Positions 24,847-33,111 of a stretch of DNA of 43,274 nucleotides are shown one piece after another. Position 1 is the first letter of the stretch. Each line of letters opens with the position of its first letter. Position numbers and translations under genes: made by a program. The notes beneath the pieces were generated by a model, which saw nothing but the letters and a program-made list of their open reading frames with translations, made no database searches and was not told where the DNA came from. Source of the stretch: Akkermansia sp. (GTDB lineage: Bacteria > Verrucomicrobiota > Verrucomicrobiia > Verrucomicrobiales > Akkermansiaceae); NCBI GenBank assembly GCA_017398765.1, contig JAFQEY010000100.1, positions 1-43,274 on the forward strand, in the 5' to 3' direction.

Positions 24847-25935
24847 TCAAAAGTCATTCACAACATCTATCAGCTCTTTCAGGCGGGCAAATGCACCGCT
24901 TTTGAATGTAAAGGAAATGCGAGGCATCTGCACCAGCATGGGCTCCGGGTCCTTCGGGTCAGAAACAGCCTGCTCCACATCCCCCTCCGGCAGGATATCG
25001 GCAAAATCTTTGCTAATCCAGTCCAGCGTATCCTGCGGAGCCACGGTATTCAGACGAATCACCGCTTTCTTCCCCTCAAAGTAGTAGGAGTGGAAATGCT
25101 TGTAAAAACGGGAAATATAGTTGTAGGCATCCTCCGCGCTCTTGCTCACATACAGCAGGCTCATATCCTCCGGAGAAATGAGTTTATCTGCCAACAATTC
25201 CTTGCTGGCAAAACGCATCCACCGTGCCCAGAAGGTCTCTCCGGGCGGGTCAAGTAATACTACCGGGAATATGGTACACTTTCCCGTCTGCATCAGTGTG
25301 ACCGTCTCAAAAATCTCATCCATGGTACCAAAGCCGCCCGGGAAGGCTACCAGAGCATGCGTTTGCTTGAGCAGATTAAGCTTGCGTGTAAAGAAGTAGT
25401 AGAAATTCATCATCTTGTCACTTCCGTCCACAATGGGATTGGCGTGCTGTTCAAAGGGGAGCGTAATATTGAGTCCGAATGATTTTTCACGCCCTGCACC
25501 TTCGTTGGCCGCCTGCATGATACCCGGACCGCCGCCGGTAATAATCATGTAGCCATGTTCAGCCGCCAAGCGTGCAAAATCCACGGCAAGCTTGTAGCTG
25601 GGCTCATTCTGCCTGATGCGTGCAGAACCAAAACAGGTAATCTTGCGCACATTGCGGTAAGGATAAAACATTTTGTCAGCCACAAACAGCTCATCAAGCG
25701 AGGTGTTCATGATTTCCAGCTCATGCTCTCCCAGCTCACTTGCTGCGGCATTCATCACCGTTGCCAGCATCTGCAATACTGTATCGGGATCATGTGAACC
25801 GCAAAAGCGGCGAGAAAGGTCAAACAGGTTAGCATCCAACACCGGATTACCGGTGCTGACCGGAATAGAAACCGCCACCGGGCGCTCGGCGCGGCTGTTC
25901 AAATCTCGTGCTGCCAAAAATTCGGGACTACTCAT
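24847..25935 (-). CDS. LOG family protein (lysine decarboxylase-like)
   Basis: Family members are nucleotide 5'-monophosphate phosphoribohydrolases (cytokinin-activating LOG) or PpnN-like nucleosidases. Seen here: a Rossmann-type core with TCFGSARI, IITGGGPGIMQAANEGA, and VAFPGGFGTMDEIFE, the PGGxGTxxE motif with the catalytic Glu. The protein is 362 residues, with a helical N-terminal part and a long C-terminal part beyond the 190-residue LOG core, so it is of the larger bacterial type. The start is set at MSSPEF (25935). The ATG six codons upstream and the long open frame beyond overlap the promoter and the PDZ gene. Confidence 0.82.
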   Translation of the reverse strand: MSSPEFLAARDLNSRAERPVAVSIPVSTGNPVLDANLFDLSRRFCGSHDPDTVLQMLATVMNAAASELGEHELEIMNTSLDELFVADKMFYPYRNVRKITCFGSARIRQNEPSYKLAVDFARLAAEHGYMIITGGGPGIMQAANEGAGREKSFGLNITLPFEQHANPIVDGSDKMMNFYYFFTRKLNLLKQTHALVAFPGGFGTMDEIFETVTLMQTGKCTIFPVVLLDPPGETFWARWMRFASKELLADKLISPEDMSLLYVSKSAEDAYNYISRFYKHFHSYYFEGKKAVIRLNTVAPQDTLDWISKDFADILPEGDVEQAVSDPKDPEPMLVQMPRISFTFKSGAFARLKELIDVVNDF

Positions 25936-25941
25936 AGTGAT

Positions 25942-25970
25942 ACTATGCACCATTTGCAAAACTTTGTCAC
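25942..25970 (-). promoter_or_regulatory. Probable promoter of the LOG gene
   Basis: On the minus strand GTGACA (25965-25970), 17 nt, CATAGT (25942-25947). Six bases separate the -10 from the ATG at 25935, so transcription would begin at about the start codon (leaderless). The spacing rules out the upstream ATG at 25953 as the translation start. Confidence 0.55.
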
Positions 25971-26018
25971 GCTTAAAATTACTTTTCAACTCAATACCAT
26001 TATTTTTCCGCGTTGTTC

Positions 26019-26786
26019 CTAGCGTGAGGGCACTCGGGGCTCCCCGGCAGTAACCGTTGGCTTGCGAGAAACATTGCGGAAACGCTGTTGGAAAGCCGGC
26101 GGGAGGGTGTGCCAGGGTTGGGTAAGCAGAGCGGCACTGTACCTGTCTCCCCCGCCGGAGGTGATGATTTCCAAGCGTCCCGGGCGGTGTTGCAGGCGGA
26201 TAACGCCCTCTTTGTCTGTATAAATAAGCCGGATATTCCCGGTGCGTGCGGCGCGCCCGCCGCAGTCGCGGCAAATGCTGCGCAGCAGTTCCTGCACATC
26301 TGCCAGGGTAGTACCGGGGCGTGAAAGCTCAGTAGCCAGTTCTATCTGTCGGGTGACAATGTTGCCCAAGGCTACCGGGCGGTGGGAGACGGCGTGCACC
26401 CTGCCGATAACCGCAGGTGCAGGGCGAGAACTCAGGGTAACGCTCAGAGAAATGCATTCTCCGGCTCGTAAGAGTTGCAACGGCAGCTGCTCCCCCGCGT
26501 TGAAATGCCGCATGCGCAGAAAAAGTGCTTCCCGGCTCTGCACCCGGTGTCCATTCACCCGCAGGATGACATCCCCCGGGCGGATATCAGCACGGGCTGC
26601 GGGGCTTTCCGGAGCGACCGCCGTCACCTCCAGGTGCTGGCTTCGCGCATCCACACGGGTGCGGATACCCAAAAATGTATCACTCGTAATCATTCTCTGC
26701 GGCGCAGGCACAGCTTGCCCGGAGTCAGCCCCGGTGGTGACTGCGGCAATGAGAAACATGCTCAGAATGATGACGAGACGCTTCAT
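26019..26786 (-). CDS. Exported PDZ-domain protein
   Basis: A 255-residue protein with a signal peptide (MKRLVIILSMFLIAAVTTGA). One PDZ domain lies at about 37-112, with FLGIRTRVD, VAPESPAARADIRPGDVILRVNG and a closing strand. The other half (about 125-255) has two Cys (ICRDCGG) and no recognised fold. There is no protease domain. It is the third gene of a sigma factor / membrane protein / PDZ run with 14-16-nt gaps, so a sensor or accessory role in envelope-stress signalling is plausible, as with PDZ domains that sense misfolded outer-membrane proteins. That role is inferred only from position. Confidence 0.75.
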   Translation of the reverse strand: MKRLVIILSMFLIAAVTTGADSGQAVPAPQRMITSDTFLGIRTRVDARSQHLEVTAVAPESPAARADIRPGDVILRVNGHRVQSREALFLRMRHFNAGEQLPLQLLRAGECISLSVTLSSRPAPAVIGRVHAVSHRPVALGNIVTRQIELATELSRPGTTLADVQELLRSICRDCGGRAARTGNIRLIYTDKEGVIRLQHRPGRLEIITSGGGDRYSAALLTQPWHTLPPAFQQRFRNVSRKPTVTAGEPRVPSR

Positions 26787-26800
26787 GGTGTCAGCTCAGG

Positions 26801-27211
26801 TTAAAGATAACAGTCATCGATGGTGAAAGGCAGATCTTCCTCCGCTTCAACCCGGTACTCTATGCCGTTGCGGGTGACGGCGGCAGGCTCCTCTGCCGGG
26901 GGAAAGTGTTTATCCCAATCAGTAGCTGAAATCATCTCCGGCGGTGCCACGGCAAGCGCGGGAGCATTCTTCTGCGTCTCCGGCAGGTTAAGCAGAGACA
27001 GGCAGCCCAGTGCCAGCAAAAGGGCTGCGGCAAGCGCAGCTAAGTGCCGCCACATATAACCACGGTGCTGTAAACGGTAGAAGCATGCGTCAAATCGCGC
27101 CTCCAGCCGCTCCGCCATGGCATCATCCATCCTCACGCTGCGACGCTCGTGAGCGGCCAGCTCGCGGAGCATCTGTTCAAGCTCATTGTGCTGATGTTGT
27201 GAATATTTCAT
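26801..27211 (-). CDS. Single-pass membrane protein, probable anti-sigma factor
   Basis: A 136-residue protein with a soluble N-terminal helical part (residues 1-52, charged), one membrane helix (WRHLAALAAALLLALGCLSLL, about 54-74) and a short outer part. It has no zinc-binding HxxxCxxC. The layout and the position 16 nt after an ECF sigma gene make a role as anti-sigma factor likely. I see no family signature strong enough to name it. Confidence 0.6.
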   Translation of the reverse strand: MKYSQHQHNELEQMLRELAAHERRSVRMDDAMAERLEARFDACFYRLQHRGYMWRHLAALAAALLLALGCLSLLNLPETQKNAPALAVAPPEMISATDWDKHFPPAEEPAAVTRNGIEYRVEAEEDLPFTIDDCYL

Positions 27212-27227
27212 CTTGTTTACGCTTAAT

Positions 27228-27761
27228 TTATTTGTCTTTCATCATCTGTTTTATTTTTCGAATGGCAGCCTCATAACGCATACGAACGGTGGATTCCCCA
27301 ACGCCGAGCATACGCCCAATTTCCGCAAAGCTTCGTTCTTCCCAGATATGAAGGAGCACGATTTCGGTCTGTTTTTCAGGAAGACTGTACACGAACGCAG
27401 CCAACTTACGCTGCAACTCAGCAGCCATGTCGGATACCTCAGCAGACTGTTCTGGCATGCTGCGGCTATAGGCCAGCTCCGCCTCTCTTCTGCGGCGTTC
27501 GGAAAGTCCCATCCTGATAGCCTCATTGCTCAGAGCCCGCAGGGTATATGGCAGCAAGGCATCCTCCTCCGCGCTCACTCGCCCGCGGTACACAGCCTCT
27601 GCCACTCGCTCCAGAGTGCGGGAAAGCAGAAGCTCTACGTCTGAGGCACTGTCAGCCCGCTGCCGGGCATAGAGGTACAGCCGATGGCGCACGGCGCGAA
27701 ACCAGCTGCGGCACTGTTGCCGCGCGGCTTCATCACCATCTCTGTGACCTCTGTCAAACAT
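27228..27761 (-). CDS. ECF-type RNA polymerase sigma factor
   Basis: A 177-residue sigma-70 family protein. Region 4 (about 125-172) is clear: LPEKQTEIVLLHIWEERSFA, then EIGRMLGVGESTVRMRYEAA, a helix-turn-helix for the -35. Region 2 (about 15-75) is poorly conserved, with LYLYARQRADSASDVELLLS in place of the usual DAEDLxQ phrase. It should direct RNA polymerase to a small regulon and be held by the membrane protein encoded next. Its targets cannot be read from this window. Confidence 0.85.
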   Translation of the reverse strand: MFDRGHRDGDEAARQQCRSWFRAVRHRLYLYARQRADSASDVELLLSRTLERVAEAVYRGRVSAEEDALLPYTLRALSNEAIRMGLSERRRREAELAYSRSMPEQSAEVSDMAAELQRKLAAFVYSLPEKQTEIVLLHIWEERSFAEIGRMLGVGESTVRMRYEAAIRKIKQMMKDK

Positions 27762-27792
27762 GGGGCTTTATCCTGCGCAGTTGAAATTACCA

Positions 27793-27844
27793 CGCTGCAA
27801 GCCCGCCCGCGCCGGATGACGCGGACTGGTGCTTGCTTGCAGCG
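27793..27844. terminator. Large inverted repeat between two operons
   Basis: CGCTGCAAGC (27793-27802) and GCTTGCAGCG (27835-27844) are perfect 10-bp arms, with an inner CCGCG/CGCGG stem. It lies after the degenerate FKBP-like gene and before the sigma operon. No T-run follows, so it may be a processing site, a Rho-type end or a regulator site rather than a simple terminator. Confidence 0.45.
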
Positions 27845-27890
27845 GTGGTGTTTTCATGGGTACGGCGTGTGACTCCGGGTAGAAGAATTG

Positions 27891-28862
27891 TTATAACATG
27901 TCCTGCACCACATCCGGCAGGGTCTGCACAGGGGCGTTGTCATCATCCGCCCAAACTTTTATTTTCAGCATCGGCTCAGGAAGTTTGTTGCCAGCTTGAT
28001 TCTTTGCCGTCTTCCCGGATACATGATGCCGGGACTGAGCACTGTATTGTGCCGTCTGCTCCCCGCCGAGCAGAGACATCATCTCCCTGCGGCGAGCATC
28101 CTCAGCAGCCTTCTTCCTCTGTTTTTCCGCTTCCAGCGCAGCAGTAGTTTCGGCAGGCACCCAGAATGTCCAGCTGCGCGCGGGCGGTATATGAGCGGCC
28201 ATGCTGCGAATGGCTTCCGGCAACTCCTCAAAGCTCATGCGGCGGGTAGTGCGGGTGTAAAACGCCACACCCGTCTCCCGTGTGCCGCGGTTGATAGACT
28301 GCGGCATATTATCCCCGGGTTCCAGCTCCATCTGCACGCCATTGGGCAGGACTGTGACCCCTGCCCGACCGGCGTTGGCAGCCAGAATCTCGCGCTCTCT
28401 GTCCGCTTCACGCAGACGCAGCACGGGACGATAAGCTGCTGCCATGCGGTTGTATAGCTTCATGTAGCTCTCCCACTGCTTCTCCTTTTCCGCGTCCGTG
28501 GCAGGTGCCGGCTGAGCGGCAAGCTCCCGGATACGGCTCAACGCTGCTTCCACATCAAAATCCCGGGGGGCAAAACGCTTTAGCACCCCGTTGGCAATAT
28601 CAGCCGCCATGGGACAGCGGGTGTTTGCAATTTCCTCTACCGGTTGACCGGAGCGAAGAACTCTCGCCAGTGTCTCCTCAAAAACAGTCTGATTCAGTGC
28701 TTCTGCCAGCCCGCTGCGCAACCGCTGCAACCGGGCGGCAATGTCCTGCGCCACCACCTCGGTTATGTCATTCCGCAGCTCCGGCGGAACCGCCTGCTCT
28801 GCCGACAGTTCTCCTCCCGCCAGGCACAGGCTGAGCATTGCTATGAGAATTCGCTTATACAT
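27891..28862 (-). CDS. Exported protein, degenerate FKBP/Mip-like
   Basis: A 323-residue protein with a signal peptide (MYKRILIAMLSLCLAGGELSA). The order of segments recalls Mip/FkpA-type peptidyl-prolyl isomerases: an N-terminal helical part (about 30-170), then VTVLPNGVQMELEPGDNMPQ, a strand GVAFYTRTTRR, and IPPARSWTFWVPAE, which parallels the MPxGSKWxLxIPxxLAY strand of FKBP domains. The key loop between these strands is shortened and catalytic-site aromatic residues are mostly absent, so isomerase activity is unlikely. A basic, Gln-rich C-terminal tail follows. Function may be as a periplasmic chaperone. The family link is moderately supported by pattern only. Confidence 0.5.
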   Translation of the reverse strand: MYKRILIAMLSLCLAGGELSAEQAVPPELRNDITEVVAQDIAARLQRLRSGLAEALNQTVFEETLARVLRSGQPVEEIANTRCPMAADIANGVLKRFAPRDFDVEAALSRIRELAAQPAPATDAEKEKQWESYMKLYNRMAAAYRPVLRLREADREREILAANAGRAGVTVLPNGVQMELEPGDNMPQSINRGTRETGVAFYTRTTRRMSFEELPEAIRSMAAHIPPARSWTFWVPAETTAALEAEKQRKKAAEDARRREMMSLLGGEQTAQYSAQSRHHVSGKTAKNQAGNKLPEPMLKIKVWADDDNAPVQTLPDVVQDML

Positions 28863-28932
28863 GGTTGTGAAACCTATCTACTGTTGTTAATCTTTTCTGC
28901 AGCCAAATCCGCAACTTTTTTTTCATTTTTTG

Positions 28933-28964
28933 AAAAAAAGCCGCCGCAGGTCATCTGCGGCGGC
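28933..28964 (-). terminator. Terminator after infC
   Basis: GCCGCCGCAG (28940-28949) and CTGCGGCGGC (28955-28964) form a perfect 10-bp stem with a 5-nt loop. Seven T residues follow on the minus strand. It ends the thrS-infC transcript. Confidence 0.9.
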
Positions 28965-28997
28965 GTAAAATTGGCTTTTTCGGTAAAAAAAGGGGCT

Positions 28998-29651
28998 TTA
29001 CTCGTCTCCCTCTGCATCGAATTCCTCGGAATCGGCATCAAAATCCTCTTCCTCGTACTTCTTGAACTTACGCACACGCTGCGCGGCGGGCAGAGGTGCC
29101 AGCACCATGGTGACGGTGTTGCCGGCAAGCTTGGCAGGCTGGTCTACCTGCCCCATGGTCTTCATATCCTCCACCACCTTGGCCATCACATCCAGACCGA
29201 GTTCACGGTGGGCGTTCTCTCGGTTACGGAAGCGAAGCTGGAAGCGGACTTTGTGACCGTGGTCAAGGAATTGTTCCGTTCGGCTCATCTTGACGTTGTA
29301 GTCATTGACATCTGTACCGACGCGGAGCTTGACTTCCTTCATCTTAACGGCTTTGGTCTTGTTATTCTTCTGCAGTTTGGCCTGCATGTACTTGTACTTG
29401 CCGTAGTCAATGAGACGACAGACAGGCGGGTCTGCATTAGGCGCAACCTCAACGAGGTCAAGACCAATTTCCTTAGCCTTAGCGAGAGCATCGCGGGTGG
29501 CCATGACACCGAGCTGGTCACCCTTGGCGGTGACAACTCGTACTTTCGGAGCGCGGATGCGGTCATTGACACGAATCTGCGGAGTTTTGCCGGCCTGGTC
29601 GCGACGATTGTTGCGGGGGGCGGGCTTGGTTGTTTTCTGTGGTGCGGGCAC
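28998..29651 (-). CDS. infC: Translation initiation factor IF-3
   Basis: Binds the 30S subunit, checks the start codon and keeps subunits apart. N-domain: IRVNDRIRAPKVRVVTAKGDQLG and DLVEVAPNADPPVCRLIDYGKYKY. C-domain: KEVKLRVGTDVNDYNVK and the FRNRE phrase. An acidic tail (about 20 residues) is added, giving 217 residues against 180 in E. coli. The start is a GTG (29651). An in-frame TAA lies 21 nt upstream and there is no ATG, so GTG is the only usual start. IF-3 genes often have rare starts, typically AUU, that allow autoregulation. It follows thrS by 94 nt; rpmI and rplT, the usual next genes, are absent. Confidence 0.95.
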   Translation of the reverse strand: MPAPQKTTKPAPRNNRRDQAGKTPQIRVNDRIRAPKVRVVTAKGDQLGVMATRDALAKAKEIGLDLVEVAPNADPPVCRLIDYGKYKYMQAKLQKNNKTKAVKMKEVKLRVGTDVNDYNVKMSRTEQFLDHGHKVRFQLRFRNRENAHRELGLDVMAKVVEDMKTMGQVDQPAKLAGNTVTMVLAPLPAAQRVRKFKKYEEEDFDADSEEFDAEGDE

Positions 29652-29745
29652 GTGTGTGTGTTCTGGTGTTTAACAGCTCCGGCGGTATCGGATGCGCCTG
29701 TTTACGAATCCGGCGCCGAAGCGGAAGAGAGTTAATATAAGTATG

Positions 29746-31671
29746 TTAATTCTTATCGGCAGGTGTTTCAGGTTGCAGTGCAGGATGAATAAGACGTGCG
29801 GATATTTCAGCTGTCACAGCCTCTACAAAGGCATCCACACTCATGGTGCCGATGACATCCAGCTCCCGATGACGTATGGAGACAAGCCCCTGCTCAGCCT
29901 CTCGCTGACCAACCACGACCATGTAGGGCACGCGGTCCAGGCGAGCGTTGCGAATCTTGGCACCTATCTTATCCGGGTCAGAATCCAACTTGACGCGCAC
30001 GCGCGCCTCTGCAAGCTTAGTGCGTACCATCTCTGCAAAATCTGCCACCTTGTCGGAGATGGGCAGCACACGCACCTGCTCAGGAGCAAGCCAGGTGGGG
30101 AACTTACCGGCAAAGTGCTCAATGAGCAGCCCGGTGAAACGCTCCATGGAGCCGAAAGGCGCACGGTGAATCATCACCGGGCGGTGTGGCTTGTTGTCCG
30201 CACCCGTGTAGGAAAGGTCAAAACGCTCCGGCAGGTTGTAGTCCACCTGCACAGTGCCCAACTGCCAGTCTCGACCAATAACATCGCGCACGATGAAATC
30301 AATCTTGGGGCCGTAGAAAGCGGCTTCATTCTCCGCCTCAATGTACTCAAACCCACTTTCGGTAAGCACCTCACGCAAAGCAGTCTCTGCAAGCTTCCAA
30401 TTCTCGTAGGTGCCGACATACTTCGGGTCAGAGTAATCCTTGTCGCGCAGGGAAAGACGTACTCGGAAGTCTGTCATCTCCAGCGTACCGAGAATGTGTT
30501 TGACGATTCCGATGCACTGAGCTACCTCAGCCTTAATCTGATCCGGACGGCAGAAGATGTGAGCATCATCCTGCGTAAAGCCGCGCACACGAGTCATGCC
30601 GCCCAGCTCACCGCTCTGTTCCCAGCGGTACACCGTGCCGAACTCTGCCAGACGCACAGGGAGGTCGCGGTAGGAGTGCGGCTCATTCGCATAGATGCGG
30701 ATGTGGTGCGGGCAGTTCATGGGCTTGAGCATGAAGCCCGTGATGGTGCGGGTATCCAGTGCATTGAAGAGGTCAGCGCAGCTGGCGTTCTCATCGCGCA
30801 GTTTCTTGAAGTCGTCCGGGTCGGGAATCGGCGGGAACTGGCTCTCCTTGTAATGCTCCCAGTGACCGGAAGTCATGTAGAGGTCAAGCTTGCCAATGTG
30901 GGGAGTGAACACCTGGGAGTAACCGATGCGGTCCAGCTCCTCTGTGATGAAATCCTGCAGCTCTCGGCGAATGATGGAGCCCTTGGGTTTCCACAGCACG
31001 AGCCCCTGCCCCACCATCTCATCGATGGTGAAGAGTCCCATCTCGCGACCGAGCTTGCGGTGGTCGCGCTTGCGGGCTTCTTCCAGGCGAGCGAGGTGCT
31101 CGTCCAGCTGGGTGCGGTTAGGGAAACAGGTACCGTAGACGCGCTGCAGGCGTGGCCCGTTAGCATCACCCTGATAGTATGCGGAGGCCACGCTCATGAC
31201 CTTGAAAGCCTTGCAGTTGCCGGTGCGCCCTACGTGCGGTCCGGCGCAGAGGTCGGTGAAATCACCGTTGCGATAAATGGAGATTTCCTCCCCCTCGGGA
31301 ATGCGGTTGAGGAGGTCTACCTTAAACTTGGAGGCCACCTCACGCGGACCTACAGAGCCGAGCTCACCGCTCTGAGCCATCTGCATGGCTTCATCGCGGG
31401 AAACGGTAGTTCGCTCAAAGGTCTGGTTCTCCTTGACAATTTTCTTCATCTCCGCCTCAATCAGCTCAAACTCGGCGGTGGTGATGTTGTGATCCAACTC
31501 AATATCGTAATAGAAGCCGTTCTCAATAGCAGGACCGGCAGCAAGCTGAGCCTGCGGCCAGATACGGCAGATGGCAGCGGCAAGAACGTGTGCGCAGGAG
31601 TGACGCAGACGCTCCAAATCGCTCGCCTGATTTCTTTCCTCCAGTGTCTTTCTTTCTTTCTGTTCAGACAT
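29746..31671 (-). CDS. thrS: Threonyl-tRNA synthetase lacking the TGS domain
   Basis: Charges tRNA-Thr. The editing domain begins almost at once (RLRHSCAHVLA, zinc-type His24 and His28) and continues through YYDIE and DLCAGPHV. The class II catalytic core has MNCPHHI (motif around the zinc Cys), FGTVYRWEQSGELGGMTRVRGFTQDDAHIF (shown by its key parts FGTVYR and TRVRGFTQDD) and PVMIHRAPFGSMERF. The anticodon domain is the last 110 residues. At 641 residues the protein is about as long as the E. coli enzyme, yet the N-terminal TGS domain (about 60 residues) is missing and the tail is longer. Such TGS-less forms are known in some phyla. Confidence 0.95.
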   Translation of the reverse strand: MSEQKERKTLEERNQASDLERLRHSCAHVLAAAICRIWPQAQLAAGPAIENGFYYDIELDHNITTAEFELIEAEMKKIVKENQTFERTTVSRDEAMQMAQSGELGSVGPREVASKFKVDLLNRIPEGEEISIYRNGDFTDLCAGPHVGRTGNCKAFKVMSVASAYYQGDANGPRLQRVYGTCFPNRTQLDEHLARLEEARKRDHRKLGREMGLFTIDEMVGQGLVLWKPKGSIIRRELQDFITEELDRIGYSQVFTPHIGKLDLYMTSGHWEHYKESQFPPIPDPDDFKKLRDENASCADLFNALDTRTITGFMLKPMNCPHHIRIYANEPHSYRDLPVRLAEFGTVYRWEQSGELGGMTRVRGFTQDDAHIFCRPDQIKAEVAQCIGIVKHILGTLEMTDFRVRLSLRDKDYSDPKYVGTYENWKLAETALREVLTESGFEYIEAENEAAFYGPKIDFIVRDVIGRDWQLGTVQVDYNLPERFDLSYTGADNKPHRPVMIHRAPFGSMERFTGLLIEHFAGKFPTWLAPEQVRVLPISDKVADFAEMVRTKLAEARVRVKLDSDPDKIGAKIRNARLDRVPYMVVVGQREAEQGLVSIRHRELDVIGTMSVDAFVEAVTAEISARLIHPALQPETPADKN

Positions 31672-31691
31672 ATTATACTTGGTGAGCCTTT

Positions 31692-31720
31692 ACTATGGCG
31701 CGTTTGCGCTCATTTTTCAA
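31692..31720 (-). promoter_or_regulatory. Probable promoter of thrS-infC
   Basis: On the minus strand TTGAAA (31715-31720), 17 nt, CATAGT (31692-31697). The leader would be about 14 nt and has no Shine-Dalgarno. The leader is too short for a T-box or an operator like that of E. coli thrS. Confidence 0.55.
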
Positions 31721-31768
31721 GTCTAATCAGAGCCATAGGGGCAAAAAACGCAAAAAAAGCAGAAAACT

Positions 31769-32632
31769 CTAATCATTTTTCTTCTTTTTATAGCCGGGAA
31801 GCCCCCCGCGCAATGCGCGGCGGTGTGTTCTTACAGAATTGAGCCTGTGCTTCATCTTCAAAATCCACGGACAAATAAAGCGGATGAACCCGGCAAGGGA
31901 AAAAGCACTCGCCGGGGGAGTTGAGCAAGACATTGCCTCACCATCCATGCTGTTTTGACCAATTTCAGAATATTCATCGCTCTGCCGTCCCACCATAGGG
32001 TAGACAGCGTAGATTTTCATCCCGGGATGCAGCGCAACATATTCCCGGTAGAGCACATCTACCGCCTTGTGAATCGACATCCATTCCCACACGTTCCGCT
32101 CCGTCGGCAGATAGCTCAGAATCAGCTCGTATGCGGATTCCGGAACCAGATAGGCATGCGTTGCCAGCACGCCGGATACGCGCCAGACATCACATTGATT
32201 TCCTTTTATTGTCTTGATTCCAAGCGGATTCGGTTTATTATACCCCAGATAGAGCATATACATTCCCTTCAACTCGCGGAGTGCTCGGGAAATGATATCC
32301 GAAGCATCGTCACTCGGCAGCAGCCGGACATCATCCTCCAAAATCAGGACGTTGCGCCACCGCTGCTGCCGGGCATACTCTATAGCCCTGCGGTGCGAAA
32401 GCGCACAGCCGGCAGTTCCGCCCCAAAAACGAGCCCTCTCCCCCGTGTTTTCCGTAAACCAGGGGAGCTCACCATACCCCGGCAGCTCCCTGCCAACCAC
32501 GGCACTGATCCGATGCAGCTTTCCGGGAGGAATAATACCCTCATGCTGTAATTGGAAACGAGTCAAACGCTCCGTGCTGGCATCCATATTGATGACAAGC
32601 ACCCCATCCACCTCATCCCAGAAATCATGCAT
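31769..32632 (-). CDS. Glycosyltransferase family 25
   Basis: A 287-residue enzyme of the family that adds sugars to lipooligosaccharide or related surface glycans. VLVINMDASTERLTRF starts the fold. CALSHRRAIEYARQQ and NVLILEDDVRLLP (the EDD metal motif) follow, then THAYLVPESAYELIL. The C-terminal 60 residues are basic with a short hydrophobic stretch (SLAGFIRFICPWIL), perhaps a membrane anchor. It is the last gene of the run that starts near 35519 and includes two nucleotidyltransferases, fitting a small surface-sugar locus. Confidence 0.85.
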   Translation of the reverse strand: MHDFWDEVDGVLVINMDASTERLTRFQLQHEGIIPPGKLHRISAVVGRELPGYGELPWFTENTGERARFWGGTAGCALSHRRAIEYARQQRWRNVLILEDDVRLLPSDDASDIISRALRELKGMYMLYLGYNKPNPLGIKTIKGNQCDVWRVSGVLATHAYLVPESAYELILSYLPTERNVWEWMSIHKAVDVLYREYVALHPGMKIYAVYPMVGRQSDEYSEIGQNSMDGEAMSCSTPPASAFSLAGFIRFICPWILKMKHRLNSVRTHRRALRGGLPGYKKKKND

Positions 32633-32665
32633 AGCAACGCGTACCCGGATTCAAATCATCCCGGC

Positions 32666-33085
32666 TTATTTACCGAGGTTTTCGCGTATGGAAGTGGTGG
32701 AACGAGTCGGCAGCGAACCATGCGGAATGCGGGAACTGGTCACATAACGAATTCCCTTCGCTTCTACGAAAGCTTTCTTCTCATCACTGGTTCCGTCTGC
32801 ATTCACGAAAAAAATATCAGGCTTCACCTCATCCAACAAAGGAGCAAAGTCAAGGTGCTTCCCGGTATCAGGGCCTATGTAAACCTTTTTGACATGGCGG
32901 ATGGCCTCCAGCATATATTTACGCTCATCCTCCGTATACATGGTCTTTCGGTTCTTGAGTGCCATTACCGTGGCATCCGAGCCAATGGAGACATACACAT
33001 CTCCATAGCTCGCGGCTTCTTCAAGAAAGGCGATATGCCCGCTGTGCAGGACATCAAAACAACCGGATACAAATACTTTAGGCAT
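32666..33085 (-). CDS. Nucleotidyltransferase, glycerol-3-phosphate or heptose type
   Basis: A 139-residue cytidylyltransferase-like protein. FVSGCFDVLHSGHIAFLEEA carries the HxGH motif (HSGH), and SSRIPHGSLPTRSTTSIREN carries the ISSTxxR-like motif near the end (TRSTTSIR). The family activates sugar phosphates or glycerol phosphate with CTP or ATP; close relatives include RfaE/HldE C-terminal domains and TagD. The start is the ATG at 33085, 26 nt after the fused enzyme upstream, whose N-terminal domain belongs to the same family. Confidence 0.82.
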   Translation of the reverse strand: MPKVFVSGCFDVLHSGHIAFLEEAASYGDVYVSIGSDATVMALKNRKTMYTEDERKYMLEAIRHVKKVYIGPDTGKHLDFAPLLDEVKPDIFFVNADGTSDEKKAFVEAKGIRYVTSSRIPHGSLPTRSTTSIRENLGK

Positions 33086-33111
33086 AATGTCAGATATCAG
33101 AGAGAAAATAT

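Noticed and set aside
25936..26274. Long N-terminal extension of the LOG protein
   Set aside because: It overlaps the PDZ gene and the promoter, and has no family features.
27762..27890. tRNA or riboswitch in the structured gap
   Set aside because: The inverted repeat gives a simple stem only; there is no cloverleaf, TPsiC-like motif or known riboswitch core.
29692..31842. A 716-codon plus-strand frame
   Set aside because: Antisense to thrS, which is certain.
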